A stretch of 64,000 nucleotides of DNA from Magnolia sinica. Its lineage: Eukaryota; Streptophyta; Magnoliopsida; Magnoliales; Magnoliaceae. Below, piece by piece: positions 1-9,600 of the stretch (position 1 is its first letter; each line of letters begins with the position of its first letter). A program made the translations under genes and the position numbers. The stretch covers positions 28,432,001 through 28,496,000 of the forward strand of contig NC_080574.1 in NCBI RefSeq assembly GCF_029962835.1. Direction: 5' to 3'. The notes under the pieces are model-generated. The model had not been told where the DNA came from. It made no database searches and saw nothing but the letters and a program-made list of their open reading frames with translations.

Positions 1-947
1 GAGGCAACGAGTCCTTACGTAGTAAAAAGAGTACACTAGGCCTGCACTGATAAGGTGACGAGCCCTTTGCAGTGACCTAGAACCGTATCTTCGTATGAGA
101 TTTACTAGGACTGACGACCCTAGAATGGATCATCGTTTGGAAATTGATACGAGGGAGGTACCTTAGCTTCTCAATCCTGCTGTATGAAAAGGACTAATAA
201 GAACTTGGTAATCATGCTCATGCACCACATTGCATGTGCCGTTTGGCGATGTGTAGAGAGCACGAGAAAGTGACTGACATGCGCGACCATTAGATGAAGA
301 TCACTGAGGGAGTGCAGGCGAGGGCATGCATCATTTTTTCATACCATCTTGCATTAATCGGAGTACTTAAAGATGTTCGGTTGTCTTGCTTTATCATTAT
401 TGCTTGACTAAATTGATAACATGTTAACCTTTGCTTTATTGTTCCCCTGAGTTGATCACTCACTCCCACGTTACGGGACGGTGTTTTAAACACCAACCAA
501 ACCCTGTTGTAGGTTCATATGATGGCGTAGCCTGCGAGGCGGAGCCGGACTTTGAGGATGATGAGGAGGCATTTTCATATATGCAGTATTCAGGCGGGTT
601 CTCGTAGACCGTTCTGAATCGACGGGGCTTCAGGGTTACACTTGTAGTGGACTGTTACATTTTTGATATTTTGTATTTTGAAACAATACATGTAATTATT
701 GACCTGGCAATGCATACATACTTTGGGGACCTATACTAGTTTATCAAGTTATACATATTTGTTTTAGTCTTCCACTTGTATATTACAATTGTCTCTGGAT
801 TATGTTTTACTGATTTGGCTTAATCTTATTCATGTTTTATGCACTAATACAGAAAACATTTCATCATCATTAAACATGTTGCATAAGTGATGCGTTGGAA
901 CTCGGGAGTTGGACTTCTACTCGACTCCCGATTTTCAGAGTGTTACA
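1..947 (-). mobile_element. Ty3/Gypsy LTR, cut by window edge
   Basis: On the minus strand this begins TGTAACACTCTGAAAATCGG at 947 and runs off the left edge. It is homologous in reverse orientation to the first ~950 bp of the 3.0-kb LTR at 44253-47252: both share the opening block, a block reading GTGGGAGTGAGTGATCAACT, and a block around ATGCATGCCCT. It is an old, diverged LTR fossil with no coding capacity. The TGTAACACCC-type opening and long LTR are typical of plant chromoviruses such as the Tekay/Del group (family knowledge). Whether it is a solo LTR or part of a larger element cannot be seen. Confidence 0.75.
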
Positions 948-1195
948 CTTCCATTTACTTTACGGTCAATTCAATGCATTTTTCGGTCAATTCCCTTCAC
1001 TTCACTGTCAATTCCATGCATTTCACGGTCAATTCCCTTCCCTTCACTTCACGGTCAATTCCATGCATTTCACGGTTAATTCTCTTCACTTCACGGTCAT
1101 TTCCATGCATTTCACGGTCAATTCCCTTTACTTCACGGTCATTTCCATTCATTTCACGGTCAATTCGCTTCACTTCACAGTCAATTCCATCCATT
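948..1195 (+). repeat. 21-bp tandem array, left arm of inverted repeat
   Basis: About 11 units spaced 21 bp apart, each containing CACGGTCAATTCC or a close variant. Two unit types roughly alternate, CCATGCATTT and CCCTTCACTT, which makes a partial 42-bp higher-order repeat. Because 21 is a multiple of 3 the array stays open in several frames, so the long reading frames here are artefacts. It starts directly after the Gypsy LTR end at 947. Confidence 0.9.
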
Positions 1196-1310
1196 TTACA
1201 AGATCAACTGGGTTTAGATGGGGTTGACCCCGTTCGGCTGAAAGCTGTTTGGGCTCCAGATCTTCTTTATACCGGGACCCATTAAAGGCAATTGGTGTGA
1301 GGTTAATTGA
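1196..1310. other. Spacer between the two array arms
   Basis: Non-repetitive spacer of about 115 bp between the oppositely oriented 21-bp arrays. It would form the loop of a hairpin transcript. No gene or known motif is seen in it. Confidence 0.6.
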
Positions 1311-1660
1311 TCGTGAAGTGAAGGGAATTGACTGTGAAATGCATGGAATTGACCGTGAAGTGAGAAGGGAATAGACCGTGAAATGAATTGAATTGACCGT
1401 GAAGTGAAAGGGAATCGTCAGAATTGACTGTGAAATGCATGAAATTGCCTGTGAAATGAAGGGAATTGACCGTGAAATGCATAGAATTGACCGTGAAGTG
1501 AAGGGAATTGACCGTGAAATGCATGGAATTGACTGTGATATGAATAAGAATCGATGGGATTGACTTTGAAATGCATGTAATTGATTGCGAAGTAAATAAA
1601 ATGAATGAAATTGACTGCGAATTGATTGACATTGGCCGTGAAGTGAATGAAATGAATTTT
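1311..1660 (-). repeat. 21-bp tandem array, right arm of inverted repeat
   Basis: About 16 units of GGAATTGACCGTGAAATGCAT and GGAATTGACCGTGAAGTGAAG type, the reverse complement of the units in the left arm. Units toward 1560-1660 are more degenerate, as usual at array edges. Together with 948-1195 it makes an imperfect inverted repeat with arms of about 250-350 bp. Confidence 0.9.
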
Positions 1661-2690
1661 CAACCATTGACCTAATGGAATCTTGGAAAATAACCAGGTT
1701 GGTTGGCTAAAGTAGCTTCTCTTACCCCAAAATCATATATGGTATGTCAAGTAACTAATTTTGATTTAGAAGATATTTTTGTTAAATGAATAAAGAAAGA
1801 AATGATAAAAGGAGGGAATTTTTTTTCATATACATATTTATATAAATATGTATTAGAGAAAAATGTAGGTAAAATAAAGTTCTCATGTTTAAAATAATAA
1901 TAATAAAAAAAGTTGTATAGACTGCCGTGGCACCACCGGCGGTACGGTGTTACCGCCGCGGCAGTTCGTATACTTTTTTCAATGGCTGCGTTTATGGCTA
2001 CAGTTATAATCCGTAGCCATAGGGAGCCTCAGCTTTCACAAATCATTTTTTCTGACATAGTAGGGGCATTTTGGTCCAGTAAATATGCGTGCGTACAGCC
2101 GGCTGGTGATGTAAAAAGATGCGGGCTAAAGAAGGTTAGTGGGCCATAAATGGGTCGTACGGTAGGAACTTTCTCTAAACTAATCTCTTTTTTCATTGCT
2201 AGAATACATCCCCACGTATTGTAATAAGCTACGTTCGGTTACAGCAGCTGGATCGGGTGTGATGTTTAGCGATCCAAACTGTTTATAAGATGGGCCTCAT
2301 CATTGATAAAATTTCTAACCATGAAACTATCTAATTTGAATAGTTTAGCATTTGATTATTCAACATTTCTCTATTGACCGTTGTTTCACAGTCCAATTTA
2401 GGATTTTTCGGTATTAAAGATTTTTCGATCTAACATCTTTGTATTTTTGTCAGATCAACAGTTTAGATCACTGAATATGATCCCAGATCCAACGGCTATA
2501 ATCCCGACTTCTCATATAACGATACCTGGGGCTGGGGATGTTGTCTAGCAAACCTCTTTACTTTTTAGGCGGGAAAGAAAAATGGCATAATCGCCTTCCA
2601 AAGAAGAAAAAGCAAGTGGTATGCTTTACGTCCACTACGTGAAGTCTTTTCTTGTTCTTCCCAAAGTCGCAGCTCTCATTCATCTCATTC
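1661..2690. other. AT-rich intergenic DNA with two short hairpins
   Basis: No gene is supported. The only structure seen is a GC-rich double hairpin at 1921-1965 (ACTGCCG/CGGCAGT around GGCGGTA-N6-TACCGCC) and a 9-bp perfect stem TATGGCTAC/GTAGCCATA at 1993-2021. Such subterminal palindromes recall CACTA transposon ends, but no CACTA terminus was found. The rest is AT-rich spacer leading to the helicase-gene promoter. Confidence 0.45.
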
Positions 2691-2714
2691 CAGCGTCGGA
2701 AACGGGCGATATCT

Positions 2715-2775
2715 CTGCCCATTGGTGCCAATCCCTGGAACGATATATAGCCGTCCAACCCAAGACCCGCCATTA
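2715..2775 (+). promoter_or_regulatory. Probable core promoter of the SDE3-like gene
   Basis: A TATATA box at about 2744-2750 lies about 360 bp before the chosen start codon. Two CCAAT-type boxes (ATTGG and CCAAT) lie 15-30 bp upstream of it. The transcription start would fall near 2775. This is predicted from motif and spacing only. Confidence 0.4.
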
Positions 2776-2834
2776 CTCATCTTTTACCAGACATCCGGCA
2801 AGATTATCTCTCCATTTTAATTGCACAAGATCCA

Positions 2835-2885
2835 ATGGCTCCGAGAGCTTCTCATGAAATCAAAACGCTAGATATTCCCTCGTGA
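2835..2885 (+). CDS. Upstream ORF, 16 codons, in the 5'UTR of the SDE3-like gene
   Basis: ATG at 2835 opens a 16-codon frame (MAPRASHEIKTLDIPS) ending with TGA at 2883-2885, wholly inside the first non-coding exon. If transcription starts near 2775, ribosomes would meet this frame before the main start at 3103, so it could damp translation. Nothing shows that the peptide itself is conserved. Confidence 0.3.
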   Translation: MAPRASHEIKTLDIPS

Positions 2886-2974
2886 TTCAGAGGCTCTCTT
2901 ATCTCGATCGAGGCTGTTTGCCCTTCGCGCTTTCTTGAAAGAAATTTCAGCTTCAGATTTCCGATTCTTCAAAG

Positions 2975-3061
2975 GTATTGTCTTCGGTTTCTGATTTTTT
3001 TGTTAATTTTTCAGTTTTCTAGCAGTGATTTGGCGAAAAACTCTCTTTTTTCTTCTCACAG
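2975..3061 (+). other. 5'UTR intron of the SDE3-like gene
   Basis: The donor is AAG|GTATTG at 2975 and the acceptor is a T-rich tract ending TTCTCACAG at 3061, giving an 87-bp intron of normal plant size and T-richness. It places the first in-frame start after the acceptor at 3103. Confidence 0.6.
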
Positions 3062-3102
3062 AGCGACATAACTCCTTCAGAAAGTCTCACTACAACGGAG
3101 AA

Positions 3103-4218
3103 ATGTCGTGTTTTCTCGAAATCTTGCGATGCATCCTTTGCTGTGAAGAAGACGGTAGCGAGGAAAGGATGCGCCACCATTACGAAGTTTTGGCTAGAAG
3201 TTCCTCACCACCCCGTTTTCATCAGAGGATTTCACAAGGCACATCGAACTACTGGAGCTCTGCTCCGATTATCATGTCCAAGCCGGAATCCATCGAAAAG
3301 CCAAGGGTGGCACCACCAAAAATCTTCTCCTCCCCTTCTCAATCGATTCAACCGAGGACTTCAGTAGATCCAGCTGCACGGGCGGCACCACCAAAACTCA
3401 TCTCCTCCCCATCTCAATTGATTCAGCCGAGGAATTCAGTAGATCCAGCTGCACGGGTGGCACCACCAAAAGTCATCTCTTCCCCTTCTCAATTGATTCA
3501 GCCGAGGAATTCAGTAGATCCAGCTGCGCGGGTGGCACCACCAAAAGTCATATCTTCCCCTTCTCAATTGATTCAGCCTAGTAATTCAGTAGATCCAGCT
3601 GCGCGGGTGGCACCACCAAAAGTCATCTCTTCCCCTTCTCAATTGATTCAGCCGAGGAATTCAGTAGATCCAAGTGCGCTGGTGGCACCACCAAAAGCTA
3701 TATCTTCCCCTTCTCAATCGATTCAGCCTAGTAATTCAGTAGATCCAGCTGTCAAGAATTTGATCAGCGAAAGAGACTGCCGGAATCAGTCTCTGGTCGG
3801 CTTGGCTCGGGCAGGATCTCATAAAGAATCACTGGCAAAGCAACCTGGAGCATCTAGGAATTTGACCACACCTTCCTCACCTTCTCTCCCAGTTCCTGAA
3901 AGGAATTTAGTAGATCCGTCCAGCAGGCTGTCTAAGCTGGATCAGCAGAAAAAGCTACTGGGATCACTCTCTGGATCGGATCAACTGAAAAGGTCACCAG
4001 CATCACTGCCCGGGTTGGATCTACCAAAAAAGCCACCTGAATCGCCGAACACGGCAGGTAGGCAGAAGAGTCCGCTTCCTACCTATGAAATTCCTGAGAA
4101 GTTCGAGGATCTGATAAAGAAGGACAAGGTACCTGCAGTTCTGAGGAAGCCGTTATCTCCATCAACTTACAAGGACTATTTTGCTGCTTTGCTCTATTCT
4201 GAGGACTACCACCTTGAG
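3103..4218 (+). CDS. Coding exon 1 of the SDE3-like gene (372 codons)
   Basis: ATG at 3103 is chosen because an upstream in-frame TTG near 3025 lies inside the 5'UTR intron. The first residues MSCFLEILRCILCCEEDG hold four cysteines in a short hydrophobic segment, which could be S-acylated. Residues 69-218 are six 25-residue Pro/Ser repeats, and residues ~279-317 are three 13-residue Lys/Pro/Ser units. The exon ends LYSEDYHLE at the donor GAG|GTGAGA (4219), phase 0. The repeat region is predicted to be disordered; the last ~50 residues align to SDE3. Confidence 0.8.
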
Positions 4219-6612
4219 GTGAGAAAAAGAGAGATTTGGCTGCTGATTTTTTTCTGTATGTAATGGTATCTGCTTTCGTGAGACAAGTTAAGAGAAAAGA
4301 ATAGTTAAGGAAGCTTTCTTCAATAGTCCCAACTTCTAAATTTCTAGTATGCTGACGGACCAATCTAATTAACGCCTTCATCAATTTGAAGGGTGATCAT
4401 TGACTTTGACACTTCAAAAGGTTCCAGGCTATCTCTGTTTTCTGTCATTTCTATTCAATGTCTGTGAGATTATGCACTTTGTGCTGTAGTTAAAGGACAG
4501 AAATATCCAAGTTTTGGTAATTTTCTGACATGAGTTGAGAATTTGTGACTTGTAATTAGTTCTAACTCTATTTATTATGGCAAGTCTTTAGTGTCAATAT
4601 GAACATTTAGAAAGTAGCGAGGATTGTAGAAGATTGCCCATTTCATTGTTGCCACCACTATATTTAGTCTTTTTTAAGGATGGAACCAAAGTCTGATTGA
4701 AATGTCTGAGCTGCAATAATTGAGATACATGTGAAGTTGTGGATATCAGTTGCCACATTTCGGGAAAACCTTCTTTTAAATGATTGGAATTGCAGTTTAT
4801 TACGGACTGGTTATTAGTTTTAGAGTACATTTGGATACTTGATTGAGTTGGATTTCACGTGATCAATCCATAAAGAGAAAATGACCAAAGTTGCAGCCGT
4901 TTACTTATTACAGTTTCATGTGTTTCCATTCAAACCTGAAAACATTGTAATTGTAATGTGTGGCTGGTCCCTTATTATGAATGGAGTGGAGCTAGCTAAT
5001 TGCTGGTAATTTCACCTTATTTAAGTGAGCTATCATAATTCATTTCAAATAAACATCCAAACTAGCCCTTAATTCACCTTTTCTGACAAAACTGCTAATC
5101 TGCTTCAAGTCACTTTGTATGCTGCATGGTACTTCTATCTCTTGCAAACCTGGCTAGCCAAAAGATTATCATTGCTTGCGTGCAGTTCCTTTGCATAATC
5201 CTATTTCTTAGTGCAATGCTCAATAAATAACGGAAGCAATGCATATCACAAATGGACAGAGGATTACACGTTGATCTGTGCTCACTTGGTTCCAAGTTTT
5301 TGAAAAAAAGAAATTATAGGTTTCTGCTCATCAACAAACTTAAAGTTTGCTGATGTGCAGGATTTTTCACATGTGGGCCATGGCCCAATGATCACGGCCA
5401 TCCATCTGGACCCAGTCTTAGATAGGTGATTCCCCAAGTATGGTCGATATTTGATGATAATGACCATTTGATAATTGGACTATTCTTTGTCGAATAGGAA
5501 TCCTTGCTGTATTTTCTCCGTAACCTTCCAATTGTCGGCCATTGATTGAAGCTTTTCTACACATGACCCAGCCAATTTTGGGACCACAGAATCAATGGTT
5601 TGGACCACCGAAATATGGTGGCACACATGTGGAATCCATTGGGCTAGCAAATTCTACATTGCTGATGAGCAGGGCCCTATAATTTCCCTCAAGAACTGAT
5701 AGTTTGACTCCAATGTTGGTATAGACAACTACTTTTGGCTGCTTCTGAGCACTGTATTGGCATTCTGATTTAATAAATGATCAACTCAATAGAAGGTTCT
5801 TTATAATTACTTAATTAGTTTCTTGAGTCAAACTAGAAAATCACCTGGCAGGTTTCTGGTACTAGCCTGAGTTTTTGACACTGCATAAAAGGTATATCCT
5901 TCAGCGGTTCGCCTTACTGTTAATTTTGGGTGATAATTCAGCTTGTTGGTTTAGGCATGGGAAAGTGCACACACGATGAAACACATCCAGCCCATGCATG
6001 TGACCAAACCTGGACCCAAAGTGGGCCCCAGGTGACCAAACTTGTGGCCTATCTGTCCATAAAATAGCCTGCGTGCTAAAATCAGCCTGTGTGTGTTTCT
6101 GTGGAGAAATTATCTGAAAAACACCATATGGTTGGAGTATGTATGCACAGGCTTATGGCTGTTTATACAGCCCCAATAGTCCTTTAGTGCTTCACTAGCA
6201 GAGAGACTCTTTTAATACTTGCTATTTATTTCTTTTGGAAAGAATCCTTATACTGCCAAGAATTTTAGGAAAGTGGTTTGAGATGTAGAGGGAAAGCCTA
6301 CGTATCATTATCTATATATGTGGCTAAAAGGCAACTGTGTGACACATTGACATCAATGATGATTTAAGTGAATAAAAAAATTGCGGAGATGCTTTTCTTT
6401 TCTTTCATGGAAATTTTTTGGGGCCTCATTCTCCTATCTTCTTTCAGAGTTCCTTCTTAGGTTTACTTTTGTGTTAATTATTGCTGACTTTGTTTTTCAC
6501 ATCTGGTGCGTGCAATGCTTGCTAATGGTTTCTCTAAGCTTCTAGTTTATTTATTTTATATCAGCAATTAAAGCTTTATTGAAAGATAAGAGGGCTCAAT
6601 GGTCAGTTTTTT

Positions 6613-6659
<47 letters not shown>

Positions 6660-9600
6660 CATTATTATTATTTATTTTATAAATTGGCAATAAAAGCTTT
6701 ATTGAAAGAAACGAGGGCCAAATGACCATTACAACTCTAAAAGAATTACATAAAAACACCGATCAACAGAGGGTAACAGAACATGGAAGAATAGAGATAC
6801 CTAATGCCGCAGCCCAAGAGCATACAAGGCCTAGGCCTTTAAGTCTATCAATCACAATTAATGGTGGAGCACTAACAATCGAGAAGGTGCAATTATTTCT
6901 TTCCCTCCAAACAGACCATGAATTTTCCATGAAGCACTGACCCACGAGACTTTTTGCTTCTTGCAATGGTGACACTATCTCTAAACTTGAACATGTTGCT
7001 GGATCAAAGGCGTTTTTCTATGCTTCTAGTTGCAACAAGGTATTTGGAATTTTTGGGAATCGTTATGCTTCATGCATTTTTCTGTTGAATTTATCTGACT
7101 ATTATTTTTGTGTTGGTCACTCCAAACTGGCATGGTTGTTATTGCTATAAGTTTAATATTGACATTCCTTTTACTTTGCATCATATGTGGAGTGATGTTT
7201 GGATTTCATTTTGTTCAGAAATGGAGTAATTTCCTCCTCAAAGAAGTCAATCTAAAGTTGCATGAAGAGTCGATGTCTAACAAATCACGGAAGAGCAGCA
7301 AAACAGTCTACCGCATAGAGCAGAGTGATGAAAATGAGAGAGTTCAGAAGGAAAAGAAGGTTTATGTAGCCTTTGAGATAGATTCCATTCCTGAGAGGCG
7401 ACCCTATCTTCTATCAAGGGACTTTGTCTTTGTACAACCTTCTGGCAAGAATGTTAAACCCTTCAAGGTTAGTCTTTAACTCATGAAGGTTTTTGCATAG
7501 TTTCTATTTGCACCTCGACAAAAGTTAAAATACCAATGAGCTGTGGAAGCAGAAATTGCCTCGACTTTCTTTCTTTCCTTCTTTCCTTAGGCTTAAATCT
7601 TTTACTTGCATTGCAGATATTTGATAGTTGTGAACATCTCGGACTTCTACAGACTATCAATTAACCAGATAGCTTAGGCAAGATTAACATGACATCCTAT
7701 ATTCCCTTCAAGAAGGATTTGTTTATCTAATCAACAACACTGACCAGAAGCATAAAATAATCACTTTTAGTGTTTGCAATGTTTATAAAAAAACACATGA
7801 TTGCAAAACAGGATAGCAACCTTGCTAGATGATTCTGATAAGAGATTTGCTAGATTTCTTGTGCAATAGGCTTGAAAAACACATTTTATTATTGATCTAT
7901 CATACTAATGACAGGAAATAGGGGTGAGAATGATTTGCTTGAGGTTCAGACTCAAAGTTTCCTATTCCTTGGTGTGGAATTTGGATGTTGCCAACATTGG
8001 AAGTGCTGGACAGAAGTGGCTGATGACAGGGAGATGAGGAAATGATTATTTTACATGCAAGCATTATATTGCATCATACTCGATAAAAAGTGAAGATGTT
8101 TCTGAAGTAACCTTACAGGGAAAATGTGGGGGACAAGAATGAGTAAGCATCTAAGATTAATAATCATCAGGAATGCAGAAACACAAGGCAGATCAATAAT
8201 CTGTCATACTATGTTGTGGCTGAATCATGTTAGCCCAGATGGAGCATGGGAACAGTCTTGTAGCCCATGCTCTCAACATGGATGAAACATGATGGATCGA
8301 AGGAGCTTTTTTGGTAAGGTAAGTTGGGCTTGAACCTGAGACCTGAATGCTGAGGCCGAGGTAAGTTGGGGAGTCCTTCGATTGGATCATCCATTTATCA
8401 TGAAAAATTGTCCAAGTTTTTCAAGTCACTCAACTGATCCATCATGTCAGCAAAGGACCCAATGGGGGTGACTTTTTGGGTGATCTGACGATGAATAAGG
8501 CTGATCCCTGAGTTGGATCAGCAAGGTTTTCAAATGCTCGAAATCTATGTTGCTAAGGTATGGGAAACTGGAACCAGTGGGCTTCATTTCCACTTAATTT
8601 TTCTAAATTCATCATGGCACCCAATTAGAAGCCTAGCCTGTCAGCAATTGGATGTTAGTCAGCTGAAAAGGGAGTTGTGTCTAATATACAGCAGAACCCA
8701 AGCAGTCGAAAGTAGCTGACGCAGTGTTGAGATATAATGCAGAGGAACTACATGATCCCTGACCCAAAGTTTTGCAAAGCGTACTTAGGTTTTCAGTTTG
8801 TGCAAGTGGGGTTATGGTTCATTGATCCAGCTCATTGGTCTGTTGAGCACGCTGGATGGAGCACCATGGATGGACCAAACTTTAAAAATGTCCCAAGATT
8901 GTGAGATCCTAGCCACAAATTTGCAGCCTATTTCAGTTGAATGTGGACTGTTTGTGTTTCTATATTCGTTTCTCTATTTGAAGGGCACAAACTGAAAGCT
9001 TAAGATGTTTGATCTTGAAGACTTGGCATAGTCCATACATGGCAGTGCACAACAGACCAATGGTGCAGATCACCGAACCAGGAGACTCACTGGCATGAGC
9101 TGAAGACTAGAGTGTATGCATATTATCAAGGCAAGAATCAAGTAGTTTGCCTTGAATGCTTATAACTGATGGGTATCTTAATCACTCAAGCTGAACCTAA
9201 GCTGGTAAAAGTGGCAGGAAGTGGGTCTGGGAGTGGATGCAGAAACTAGAAGTAGTAGGGATTGTGAGATTTTTGATGCAGGAAAAGATGGTAGAAGAGT
9301 TCATGAAACTATAGGCTGAGCTACGACATGACAGATGAACATATCCTGGCACAAACTTGGCATGTGGACCCGACCCGACCCAAATACATGTGATTATTCC
9401 CAACCTAAATTTAAATCAGGTTGGCATTTTCCAACCTGTACCAGACCCAAGGACCTTGACAACCCAACCCAACCTGAGAGTTGCATCCTAACACAGCCTG
9501 CTGTAAGAATGGCATCGTAATTCTTCTTTCAATTTTTTTGGATTATGTCAGCGTAATTCGGTCCATGCGTTTCATGTACCTCTATTCCTTTAACTTCTCT

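Noticed and set aside
948-1660. CRISPR-like regularity
   Set aside because: Units are contiguous without unique spacers, are inverted across a loop, and the genome is plant.
887-1667. Long open frames on both strands (up to 165 codons)
   Set aside because: They are produced by the 21-bp repeat, whose length is a multiple of three and which lacks stops; the 'proteins' are monotonous HFTVNSMHF-type repeats.
7108-7218. Transmembrane-like segment fused to exon 2 of the helicase gene
   Set aside because: A good acceptor (TTTTGTTCAG) at 7218 joins exon 1 to exon 2 in phase and matches SDE3; the hydrophobic stretch is T-rich intron.
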